21,243 nt of DNA from Bifidobacterium breve (GTDB lineage: Bacteria > Actinomycetota > Acidimicrobiia > IMCC26256), in assembly GCA_945907055.1 (NCBI GenBank), contig CAMDSG010000011.1, positions 1-21,243 on the forward strand, read 5' to 3'. The position numbers and the translations under genes were made by a program. The stretch's first letter is position 1. The number at the start of each line of letters is the position of its first letter. The notes beneath the pieces were generated by a model that was not told where the DNA came from, did no database searches, and worked only from the letters and a program-made list of their open reading frames with translations. Shown here in pieces: positions 10,239 to 16,474 of the stretch.

Positions 10239-10588
10239 TACAGCTCTACCCGCACCGCTGAATACTCAAGATGCTCGGGGACTGGTGGCCGCATCTTCTT
10301 GACAGTAACGACGACTCCGGTGACGCGAGGATCCGTTCGACACACTTCGCCAATACGCGTCGCCAATTTCTCAATGAGGGCATAACTCTCATCGTTCACA
10401 ACACGCGCGACCATCGTTGTGATTTCGCCGTAATCAATCGTGTCCTCGAGGGCATCGGTTGCAGCAGCCTTTGAGATATCAACAGTGAGGTCGATATCGA
10501 CCTCAAATGGCTGCGCACGCTTCTGCTCTTCAGGAAGAACGCCATGAACCCCTAGAAGGCTCAGGCCTCGAAGTTGAATAGTCGCCAC
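10238..10588 (-). CDS. folB: dihydroneopterin aldolase
   Basis: Cleaves 7,8-dihydroneopterin to 6-hydroxymethyl-7,8-dihydropterin and glycolaldehyde. The 116-aa product has the small T-fold pattern: LRGLSLLGVHGVLPEEQKR (6-24) with the active-site Glu, then DTIDYGEIT (49-57), SYALIEKLA and C-terminal VVVTVKKMRPPVP. GTG at 10586-10588 is the start, with AAAGG nine bases upstream. It lies four bases after the stop of the phosphatase-like gene and overlaps folK by one base, so it is an internal operon gene. Confidence 0.96.
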   Translation of the reverse strand: MATIQLRGLSLLGVHGVLPEEQKRAQPFEVDIDLTVDISKAAATDALEDTIDYGEITTMVARVVNDESYALIEKLATRIGEVCRTDPRVTGVVVTVKKMRPPVPEHLEYSAVRVEL

Positions 10589-10592
10589 GACG

Positions 10593-11123
10593 TCAAACCT
10601 TTCGACTTCTAATCAAGCCAGCATCAACTGTGGCAGCAACTATCTCGCGTCCCGTTGCTCCAAGTTCGCGCCCCGTTAAGCGCTCTGCCACCATGATCGC
10701 CGGCGGACCCTCAGGTATGAGCTCCGAGTAAAGCAAGTAACCAGCGATCACCCCAACGAGTCGATCCCCAAACTCCTCATGGTGGAGCAAGAGTTTCTCT
10801 TTGGGGTCATCGAGCCTGCGAGCAATCGTCTCAAAGATGATATGGAGACGAATTGGCAACTCATCAGGGCGCCCGAGAGGAACCTGCTCACAAGGGATGG
10901 CGGCCTCGTCGTAGGCACGCAGATTGTGGGGAGAGTCAAGAAGAGAAACAACTCGAGTAAAGCCTTGCTGGTGAAGCCAGATGAGCTCTTCCTGACGGCG
11001 AATCTTGCGATGGTTGCGAGAGAAGCCTCCTGGGCGCTCCGATGCCGCTAGGCGGTCTTTGATCACCCAACAAAATAATCGCGGCTCTAGACCCTGGGCC
11101 CAGCGCCCCCTCAGGGCACTCAT
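10593..11123 (-). CDS. tyrosine-phosphatase-fold protein lacking the catalytic Cys, in the folate operon
   Basis: The 176-aa product reads like a small dual-specificity/tyrosine phosphatase: RLAASERPGG (24-33), RVVSLLDSPHNL (57-68), then LLLHHEEFGDRLVGVIAGYL (111-130) at the P-loop. The usual HCX5R signature is HHX5R here: His115 sits where the nucleophilic Cys should be, while Arg121 is kept. The bases are CAC CAT, so this is not one ambiguous call away from Cys. The gene starts at an ATGA overlap with folP and ends four bases before folB, so it is made with the folate enzymes. It could be a pseudophosphatase, a pterin-phosphate binding protein or a phosphatase with different chemistry. The missing dihydroneopterin-phosphate dephosphorylation step makes its position suggestive. 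Fold assignment is by motif reading only. Confidence 0.7.
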   Translation of the reverse strand: MSALRGRWAQGLEPRLFCWVIKDRLAASERPGGFSRNHRKIRRQEELIWLHQQGFTRVVSLLDSPHNLRAYDEAAIPCEQVPLGRPDELPIRLHIIFETIARRLDDPKEKLLLHHEEFGDRLVGVIAGYLLYSELIPEGPPAIMVAERLTGRELGATGREIVAATVDAGLIRSRKV

Positions 11124-11959
11124 GCGCCTACCGATTCAGCCATAGAGAGTGACCTTACAATCTCCACAGCACGATGCGCATCAGCAACATTGTGGACCCG
11201 AACCATTGAGGCCCCATGCTCTAATGCCCAGACTGTTGTGGCTGTAGTTCCGTCTTCGCGCATCATTGCATCACTGCCTGTTTTCTGGATTGATCCGATA
11301 AAAGACTTGCGCGATGCCCCGATGAGAATTGGGGATGATGTAGCAGCACATATCTCATCGATATGAGCAAGTAGCGAGAGGTTGTGCTGTAGCGACTTTC
11401 CGAATCCAATACCTGGATCAAGCATGATCGCCTCCTGGGAGACACCAGCATCGAGAGCACGATCGCGTGACTCCACCAAGTGTGCAGTGACCTCGCTGAC
11501 GACATTTGAATAATGAGGCTCTAACTGCATTGTTCTTGGTTCCCCCTGCATATGCATTGCAATAAACCCGACCCCGGACTCGGCGACAACCCGAAGCATC
11601 TCTGGATCGTGCCTACCACCGGATACATCATTGACGATCTGCGCTCCCGCCTCGATAGCGGCTCGAGCGACACTCGCTTTCATTGTGTCTACGCTCACTA
11701 TTGCCGAGCCTGATATGGCTGCAACTAGGGGAACGACGCGCGCAGTCTCTTCCTCCTCAGATACAGGTAGCGCCCCTGGGCGGGTTGACTCTCCCCCGAT
11801 GTCAATCACATCTGCTCCATCTTTAAGGAGCGTCAGGGCATGCTCTAAAGCCACTTCAGGGTCAAACCAACGCCCCCCATCTGAGAAGGAGTCTGGGGTC
11901 ACGTTGAGTATCCCCATTATTGACGCTCCGCCATCGATGAGTGGTTTCCAAGTGAACAT
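11120..11959 (-). CDS. folP: dihydropteroate synthase
   Basis: Joins 6-hydroxymethyl-dihydropterin pyrophosphate to p-aminobenzoate; it is the sulfonamide target. The 279-aa TIM barrel shows GILNVTPDSFSDGG (16-29), DIGGESTRPGA (53-63), VSVDT (88-92), IVNDVSGG (108-115), MLDPGIGFGKS (179-189), IGASRKSFIG (213-222) and the C-terminal VRVHNV. ATG at 11957-11959 gives a normal N-terminus. The gene begins 47 bp after folE with only a weak ribosome site, and its stop overlaps the phosphatase-like gene (ATGA). Confidence 0.97.
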   Translation of the reverse strand: MFTWKPLIDGGASIMGILNVTPDSFSDGGRWFDPEVALEHALTLLKDGADVIDIGGESTRPGALPVSEEEETARVVPLVAAISGSAIVSVDTMKASVARAAIEAGAQIVNDVSGGRHDPEMLRVVAESGVGFIAMHMQGEPRTMQLEPHYSNVVSEVTAHLVESRDRALDAGVSQEAIMLDPGIGFGKSLQHNLSLLAHIDEICAATSSPILIGASRKSFIGSIQKTGSDAMMREDGTTATTVWALEHGASMVRVHNVADAHRAVEIVRSLSMAESVGA

Positions 11960-12006
11960 TCAGGCGGATCGTATCTCGCCGAGCCGGTCTCCGTTCAAGG
12001 GCCGCC

Positions 12007-12606
12007 TCAGCGACGCACGCCCGGGACACCGATCAGGCCCATAGCCTCCGCCCTAGTTGATGCATTCTCCTTGAATATCCCTCTGACGGCAGAGGTAACA
12101 GTTATGGCTCCAGGCTTGCGAACACCGCGCATTCCCATGCATAAATGCTCCGCCTCAATCACAACCAGCACTCCGCGAGGGTCGAGCGCTTCAGCCAAAG
12201 CATCTGCTACCTGAGTGGTCAAGCGCTCTTGGACCTGAGGTCTGCGAGCAAACCCATCAACCACTCTCGCTAATTTCGATAGCCCAGTAATTCTTCCGTC
12301 AGTCCCTGGGATATATGCAATATGTGCGTGTCCGTGGAATGGCACTAGATGGTGCTCGCATAGGGAGTAGATCGGAATGTCTTTAACCATCACCATCTCA
12401 TCGTGACTTGCCTCGAAAGTAACAGAGAGATGCTCGGCTGGGTCCTCGTGGAGGCCGGCGAGTACCTCGCCGTACATCTTCGCGACGCGCTCCGGGGTTC
12501 GCAGCAATCCATCGCGGTCCGGGTCTTCACCGACCGCCTCAAGTATTTCTCGTACAGCGCGAGCAATGCGCTCTAGATCAATTTGAACAGGTATCTGATT
12601 GGGCAT
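12007..12606 (-). CDS. folE: GTP cyclohydrolase I
   Basis: Opens the imidazole ring of GTP to form 7,8-dihydroneopterin triphosphate, the entry to folate. The 199-aa product has RTPERVAKMY (36-45), the zinc-ligand segment SLCEHHLVPFHGHAHIAYIP (81-100; Cys83, His86), GLSKLARVVDGFARRPQVQE (108-127) and the third zinc ligand Cys156 in EHLCMGMRGV. These mark the type IA (zinc) enzyme, not FolE2. The ATG start has TTGGAG six bases upstream. It follows hpt after a 78-bp AT-rich spacer with a hairpin; in many actinobacteria ftsH lies at that point. Confidence 0.97.
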   Translation of the reverse strand: MPNQIPVQIDLERIARAVREILEAVGEDPDRDGLLRTPERVAKMYGEVLAGLHEDPAEHLSVTFEASHDEMVMVKDIPIYSLCEHHLVPFHGHAHIAYIPGTDGRITGLSKLARVVDGFARRPQVQERLTTQVADALAEALDPRGVLVVIEAEHLCMGMRGVRKPGAITVTSAVRGIFKENASTRAEAMGLIGVPGVRR

Positions 12607-12649
12607 CGATTCTCCAAGTATTTATTTTTGTTGATATTCGTGAAATTGA

Positions 12650-12668
12650 GCACAGACTTTTTCTGTGC
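12650..12668 (-). terminator. hairpin in the AT-rich hpt-folE spacer
   Basis: A perfect 7-bp inverted repeat, GCACAGA and TCTGTGC, flanks a 5-base loop, 16 bp after the hpt stop. On the minus strand it is followed by TCAATTTC, not a clean T run, so it is at best a weak terminator. A processing or attenuation hairpin is equally possible. The bases between it and folE are strikingly AT-rich for this window and may hold a folE promoter. Confidence 0.35.
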
Positions 12669-12684
12669 GCGTAATTCAGATCTC

Positions 12685-13224
12685 TTACTCTGCGCCTACA
12701 TACTCGACAATGGCGTTGAGATTTCGGTACCGCTCTCCAACATCTAAACCATAGCCAACGACGAATGCGGGAGGGATTGTGAAGCCTATGTACTTCAAAT
12801 CGGTATCCGTCTTCTGCAGGCCATCTCGAAGCAACAAAGCGCATACCTCGAGAGAAGCCGGTCCGCGTGCCATAAGGTTTCGGCGCAGGTAATTAAGTGT
12901 CAGCCCTGAGTCAACAATGTCCTCAACGACGATGACATGGCGATCAGTCAAGTCGATATCGAGATCCTTGATGATTCTCACTACACCGCTGGTACGTGTT
13001 GCTGAGCCATAAGACGAGACCGCCATAAAATCAAACTCGACAGGCAGATTGATAGAGCGTGACAAGTCGCTCATAAACATAAAGGCGCCTTTTAATACTC
13101 CAACTAGTAGAGGCGCTCTGCCTTCGTAATCAATAGTGATTGCTGCACCGAGTTCAGTAATGCGGTTGCGAAGTACCTCTGCGGAGACGACCTCACGACC
13201 AAGATTTGGGTCAGTACCGATCAT
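12685..13224 (-). CDS. hpt: hypoxanthine(-guanine) phosphoribosyltransferase
   Basis: Salvages hypoxanthine and guanine with PRPP to IMP and GMP. The 179-aa product has VGVLKGAFMFMSDL (41-54), the DFMAVSSYG flap segment, the PRPP loop VIVVEDIVDSGLTL (97-110), the purine-contact region KYIGFTIPPAFVVGYGLD and DVGERYRNL. The ATG start overlaps the tilS stop (ATGA). The tilS-hpt pair is conserved across many bacteria, including actinobacteria and Firmicutes, so the annotation is secure. Confidence 0.97.
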   Translation of the reverse strand: MIGTDPNLGREVVSAEVLRNRITELGAAITIDYEGRAPLLVGVLKGAFMFMSDLSRSINLPVEFDFMAVSSYGSATRTSGVVRIIKDLDIDLTDRHVIVVEDIVDSGLTLNYLRRNLMARGPASLEVCALLLRDGLQKTDTDLKYIGFTIPPAFVVGYGLDVGERYRNLNAIVEYVGAE

Positions 13225-14198
13225 TGGACTCCCTCAGATTTTGCCTGCTCATTACTCAGCGTCACGACTTCGGAGGATACTCCGCGACGCAGATGCCCCT
13301 CTCTCCGAGAGATACGAATTCCACCCTCGATCTCCGTAGCGCGAATTTCTCCTGTTACAACCGACTCGATGCGTGCAAGGTCCGCTAGCGATGGCCATGG
13401 TGGGCCGATCCAACGCCTAAGCGCCCTCCTGGAGAGGGCATGCGGGGCGTCCCTGAGAATTCGCACGTCAGGCTCGTCGCTCCCTGCCCTAGATAGAAGT
13501 TCATCCGCCAAGGTATCGAGCAGGGCGGCATCCTCAGATAACACCGCGGCCTGGCGCGCTAGCAAGGGCACTAAATCACGTCCAGCGCCCTCGGAGAGTA
13601 ACGGCATGACGGTATGGCGAATCCAATTTCTGCGATGTATCTCATTCGAGTTACTCGGATCATCTACCGGAGTTACTTCAAGTGTCATTGCTACTGCACG
13701 CACATCTTCTCTGCGCATATCTAGGAGCGGCCGCACAACATACCCATTGCGCCTCGGAATTCCGGCGAGGCCAGATAGCCCAGATCCGCGAAGTGTGTTG
13801 ATTAACACTGTCTCAGCAACGTCATCTGCAGTATGCCCGGTCAGAATCACGGTTGCACCGAGATCGGCGCGCACGTTCGCTAGCGCAGAGTACCGAGCGG
13901 CCCGAGCCCGCGCCTCGAGATTTGGTCCGTTCCCAACCTCAATAAGAATGCTCTTCCACTCAACTCCGAGCAGGTTTGCAGCATCCTCAACTACCTTTGA
14001 CTCGCCGCTGCTCCCTTCACGTAACCCGTGATCCACATGAACTGCAACAGGCTTTAACAGAGCGCTGGCCGCTATCGCTAGTAGAGCAAGGGAATCCGGA
14101 CCGCCAGAGCATGCGACGACAACCGGCGCCTCAAGTGAGTCTCTCTCGGCCCATGCGCTCAGGGCCGCGGCATCGCCAAGATCCGGCGGTGCCTGCAT
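13221..14198 (-). CDS. tilS: tRNA(Ile)-lysidine synthetase
   Basis: Attaches lysine to C34 of the CAU-anticodon tRNA-Ile so that it reads AUA. The 325-aa protein has the N-type ATP pyrophosphatase PP-loop SGGPDS (31-36), HVDHGLREGS, the signature LTGHTADDVAETVLINTLRG, and the NRRNW-like HRRNWIRH region. It is shorter than the E. coli enzyme and seems to lack most of the C-terminal domain, as is usual for actinobacterial TilS. The start is ATG with GAGG upstream, five bases after the stop of the 69-aa membrane protein gene. It overlaps hpt by four bases. Confidence 0.95.
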   Translation of the reverse strand: MQAPPDLGDAAALSAWAERDSLEAPVVVACSGGPDSLALLAIAASALLKPVAVHVDHGLREGSSGESKVVEDAANLLGVEWKSILIEVGNGPNLEARARAARYSALANVRADLGATVILTGHTADDVAETVLINTLRGSGLSGLAGIPRRNGYVVRPLLDMRREDVRAVAMTLEVTPVDDPSNSNEIHRRNWIRHTVMPLLSEGAGRDLVPLLARQAAVLSEDAALLDTLADELLSRAGSDEPDVRILRDAPHALSRRALRRWIGPPWPSLADLARIESVVTGEIRATEIEGGIRISRREGHLRRGVSSEVVTLSNEQAKSEGVQ

Positions 14199-14203
14199 AG
14201 ACC

Positions 14204-14413
14204 TCAGCGGCCTCGGGTTTTAAGTCGAACTACTTTGAAGTAATAGCCAATGCCTAGCAGGGCAGCAATCCCAAAGAAAGACAGAAATAGAACCGGCGCG
14301 ATCCAGTAGTGCCATGGCATCGCCTCGGCTATGACTAACGGAGATGCACCTGCGGGGGCCGCTGCGATTAACAACGCAGTGATTGAGATTATGGAGATTC
14401 GCAGCGACTTCAA
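14204..14413 (-). CDS. small two-helix membrane protein of unknown function
   Basis: I do not recognise a named family. The 69-aa product has a Lys/Arg-led hydrophobic N-terminus (about 5-25, ending in APAGASP, which could be a signal peptide or an anchor), the stretch MPWHYWIAP, a second hydrophobic helix (about 40-58) and a basic end (KVVRLKTRGR). If the first helix is cleaved, this leaves a single-span protein with a short cytoplasmic basic tail. The start is TTG at 14411-14413, with GGAG exactly six bases upstream, which is good support that it is translated. It lies five bases before tilS and is probably the first gene of the cofactor operon. Confidence 0.65.
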   Translation of the reverse strand: MKSLRISIISITALLIAAAPAGASPLVIAEAMPWHYWIAPVLFLSFFGIAALLGIGYYFKVVRLKTRGR

Positions 14414-14594
14414 ATTGGGCTCCTATCAGGGTTGGTTCGGTTCCTATCGTAGAGCGAGCGATGCCCCCAAGACTCAATTGCAGTCGGCGGGCATTAAAGG
14501 TCTCTCCCCAAGATGCTCGAGTGAGAACCCCTGACTTGGTTATCTCTGGCCTATCCCCAATATCGCCTGAGCGTTAACGCCCATGTGGCATTCT

Positions 14595-14610
14595 CCGAGT
14601 GGCTACTCGG
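14595..14610 (-). terminator. stem-loop at the end of the anti-sigma gene
   Basis: CCGAGT and ACTCGG form a perfect 6-bp stem with a 4-base loop across the TAG stop of the anti-sigma gene. There is no T run after it on the minus strand, so terminator function is uncertain. A 10-bp palindrome, GCGTTAACGC, lies nearby at 14571-14580. The rest of the 189-bp gap to the next gene shows nothing I can name. Confidence 0.25.
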
Positions 14611-14839
14611 GGCCGCTGCGCTCCGCAGCTATCAAAGCCAGGATGCGGTCCTGAAGCTCTGGTGGTAGTACCTCGGCTGAACGCTGGGCCACCGAGGCGC
14701 GTAGCACTACCTTGAACTCCATGCCGCTGCTACAGGGTGGGCACTCACTTAAATGAATTGAGACCGCCCTCCTGCGCCAAAGGGTCAACTCGCCATCCAT
14801 ATAGGAGTAGATCTGCTCCCTGATCTCGTAGCAGTTCAT
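14603..14839 (-). CDS. zinc-binding anti-sigma factor (RsrA-like, ZAS family)
   Basis: The 78-aa product has the ZAS zinc pattern: Cys3 in MNCYEI, then His29-x3-Cys33-x2-Cys36 in HLSECPPC. This matches the arrangement of RsrA-type anti-sigma factors, in which the cysteines sense thiol oxidation and release the sigma factor. It lies downstream of an ECF sigma gene on the same strand, the usual layout. ATG at 14837-14839 lacks a close strong ribosome site; it overlaps the TGA of a 56-codon frame from the sigma side, so coupling may supply initiation. Redox sensing is inferred from the family. Confidence 0.88.
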   Translation of the reverse strand: MNCYEIREQIYSYMDGELTLWRRRAVSIHLSECPPCSSGMEFKVVLRASVAQRSAEVLPPELQDRILALIAAERSGPE

Positions 14840-15006
14840 GCTTGTTGTCTAGTCCCTGAGCTCTTGATGCCCGATCCAGATTGAGAAATAAATATCCAAG
14901 ATCTAACGCGGCTTAAGGCCGGAGCCCGCCTCGCAACTGCGACGAGAGCTGGAGTTAGGCCATCGGGCGACTCCTTGAGCGACTCCTTAAGCAACTCGTT
15001 AAGCAT
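14836..15006 (-). CDS. possible 56-aa protein bridging the sigma and anti-sigma genes
   Basis: An open frame starts at ATG 15004-15006, overlapping the last sigma codons (ATGCTTAA), and ends in a TGA that overlaps the anti-sigma ATG (ATGA at 14836-14839). The product begins MLNELLKESLKESPDG, then has a hydrophobic/basic middle (ALVAVARRAPALSRVRSWIFI) and a polar Ser/Lys/Gln end. The repeated KESL/KESP comes from a 12-bp tandem repeat. GGAG lies only three bases before the ATG, which is close. No family is recognised. Exact overlap at both ends is what a coupled gene would look like, but a 150-bp gap can be open by chance. Confidence 0.35.
   Translation of the reverse strand: MLNELLKESLKESPDGLTPALVAVARRAPALSRVRSWIFISQSGSGIKSSGTRQQA
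14967..15002. repeat. three 12-bp tandem repeats at the sigma gene stop
   Basis: On the plus strand the units are GCGACTCCTTGA, GCGACTCCTTAA and GCAACTCGTTAA. The third runs over the TAA of the sigma gene. Read on the minus strand in the 56-codon frame, they encode four-residue repeats (NELL, KESL, KESP). Otherwise they may simply be a local duplication. Confidence 0.8.
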
Positions 15007-15691
15007 TGACTGACTCCGGTTCGGGGTTGGGCTCCACTAGACCGCGTTCTACGGCTAGAGAGAACAACGCCACCTCAAGGCGTTTTCTTCCCCTAGAGAG
15101 GCGACTCATGACCGTACCGATGGGGATATCAAGAATCTCAGCTATCTCTCGATAAGAGAATCCATCCACATCTGCCAGCAGGACCGGCTGCTTAAAGTCA
15201 TCAGGTAGCGCATCGAGTGCAGCCTTGACCGCAGCATCGGTGATCGACTCCATAACAATGGACTCAGGCGTTACCTCGGATGCTGCCTTCTCTAATCCGC
15301 CGATTCTTTGATGGAGTGCCCACTCGCCCATTGAGTCGATGTCGCTCATATCGGGCCGCCGCTTCTTGGCCCTGTACCCGTTTATATAGCTATTGGTCGC
15401 TATTCGGTAGAGCCACGCTCGCAGATTTGAACCGCTCTCAAACCCTGGAAAACCTCGATAACCCTTTAAAAACGTCTCCTGAACAAGATCCTCTGCATCG
15501 GCCTTATCGCTGGTGAGCCTCAGTGCATGCGCGTATATCTCTCCTGCGTACTGCATTGCTAGAGCTTCGAAATCTTCCTGATTAGCCACTGACCTAGAAG
15601 TTACAGCCACCCTGGGACATTCATACTGCGATTTATAACCAGGCCCAACGCCTTGAGGCTCGGGGCTGGAGGCAGCGTGCCTTGGGGCCAT
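14999..15691 (-). CDS. ECF RNA polymerase sigma factor, SigR/SigH-like
   Basis: The product has sigma region 2 (about 40-112: DFEALAMQYAGEIYAHALRL, then DAEDLVQETFLKGYRGFPGF and NLRAWLYRIATNSYIN) and region 4 (about 158-209: ALDALPDDFKQPVLLADVDG, then FSYREIAEILDIPIGTVMSR and LSRGRKRL). These segments and the adjacent ZAS anti-sigma gene fit the SigR/SigH (ECF12) group, which controls disulfide-stress genes. The ATG at 15689-15691 gives 230 aa but has no ribosome site, and its first 30 residues are not conserved; GTG at 15587-15589 (MANQEDFEAL, 196 aa), with TAGG close upstream, is a serious alternative. TATAAAT occurs near 15635 inside the longer form and could be a -10 element. I found no clear GGAAT/GTT autoregulatory promoter. 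Confidence 0.9.
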   Translation of the reverse strand: MAPRHAASSPEPQGVGPGYKSQYECPRVAVTSRSVANQEDFEALAMQYAGEIYAHALRLTSDKADAEDLVQETFLKGYRGFPGFESGSNLRAWLYRIATNSYINGYRAKKRRPDMSDIDSMGEWALHQRIGGLEKAASEVTPESIVMESITDAAVKAALDALPDDFKQPVLLADVDGFSYREIAEILDIPIGTVMSRLSRGRKRLEVALFSLAVERGLVEPNPEPESVNA

Positions 15692-15747
15692 TCAAATCGC
15701 CGCAGTATCTCAGCACGCTAGGAGCCGCGGAGAGCATGATGTAGTGG

Positions 15748-16347
15748 ATGCAGCGATTAACCGAGTTGACAGACGGGACCATTGTCCTGCGGCCCGTAAC
15801 CACATCTCATGTCGATGACCTCACAGAGTCAGTTCAATCGTCGTTCGAGGCACTCTCGCCGTGGATGCCTTGGTGCAGAAGCAATACGGGCCATGCCGAG
15901 ATGGCTGAGTTTGTTCGCGGGGCACGCAGGGCACGCCAAATTGGGAGCGAGTACCACTTCGCTATCCAAGATGCCCTAGGGGATGGATTCCTAGGAATGT
16001 GCGGGATTACTAGGGTCCAAGAGAGAGTGAAGAGTGCCGAACTCGGATACTGGCTGCGCAGCGACTCCACCGGAAGCGGCTACGCAACTAAATCAGTGAG
16101 GCTTTTAGCGAGTTGGGCCTTTGAAGAATTGAGTCTTGAGCGCATAGCGATAATCGCCGCGGTCGCAAATGTCGCTAGCCAATCGGTAGCAGCCAGGGCC
16201 GGCGCAACGCGCGAGGGAGTATCTCGCAACGGTTGCGTCATCGGCGACGGCTCACAAAGCGACGCCATTACCTTCTCTCTGATCCGTTCCGACCTCAACT
16301 CTGGATCAGCGAAGATTGCGCCTCCAAAACAGGTTGAGGGCATCTAA
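15748..16347 (+). CDS. GNAT family N-acetyltransferase (RimJ/RimL type)
   Basis: The 199-aa product has the acetyl-CoA fold of the RimJ/RimL branch: TIVLRPVTTSHVDDL (11-25), an AELGYWLRSD strand (97-106), the acetyl-CoA loop TGSGYATKSVRLL (108-120) and the ERIAIIAAVANVASQSVAAR region that ends the domain. The substrate could be a ribosomal protein N-terminus, an amino acid or an antibiotic; the sequence does not say. The ATG has only a weak ribosome site (GTAGTGG). It is transcribed away from the sigma gene, with a 56-bp divergent gap, and is followed by tRNA-Thr. The C-terminal about 20 residues are low in conserved content. Confidence 0.88.
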   Translation: MQRLTELTDGTIVLRPVTTSHVDDLTESVQSSFEALSPWMPWCRSNTGHAEMAEFVRGARRARQIGSEYHFAIQDALGDGFLGMCGITRVQERVKSAELGYWLRSDSTGSGYATKSVRLLASWAFEELSLERIAIIAAVANVASQSVAARAGATREGVSRNGCVIGDGSQSDAITFSLIRSDLNSGSAKIAPPKQVEGI

Positions 16348-16396
16348 GCGCTGACGGAGAATCCACCGCGGGGCTGCGTGTAACATCTCAGCTGTA

Positions 16397-16472
16397 GCCG
16401 GGGTAGCTCAGTCGGTAGAGCAGCTCACTCGTAATGAGCAGGTCAGGAGTTCGAATCTCCTCTTCGGCCCCA
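16397..16472 (+). tRNA. tRNA-Thr, anticodon CGT
   Basis: A full cloverleaf can be drawn. The acceptor stem GCCGGGG pairs with CTTCGGC (two G-T pairs), the D stem is GCTC/GAGC, the anticodon stem GCTCA/TGAGC holds the loop CTCGTAA, and the T stem AGGAG/CTCCT holds TTCGAAT. The anticodon CGT reads ACG (Thr). The 3' end is C plus an encoded CCA (16470-16472). It ends two bases from the stop of holB on the other strand, leaving no room for a terminator before that gene. Confidence 0.95.
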
Positions 16473-16474
16473 AA

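Noticed and set aside
13369..14031. 220-aa plus-strand frame opposite tilS
   Set aside because: Shadow frame of tilS with the Arg/Ser bias typical of antisense reading.
14220..14477. 85-aa minus-strand frame overlapping the small membrane protein
   Set aside because: Alternative frame without hydrophobic pattern or ribosome site; the 69-aa frame has both.
15692..15747. SigR-type autoregulatory promoter in the sigma/GNAT gap
   Set aside because: No properly spaced GGAAT and GTT elements found on the minus strand.
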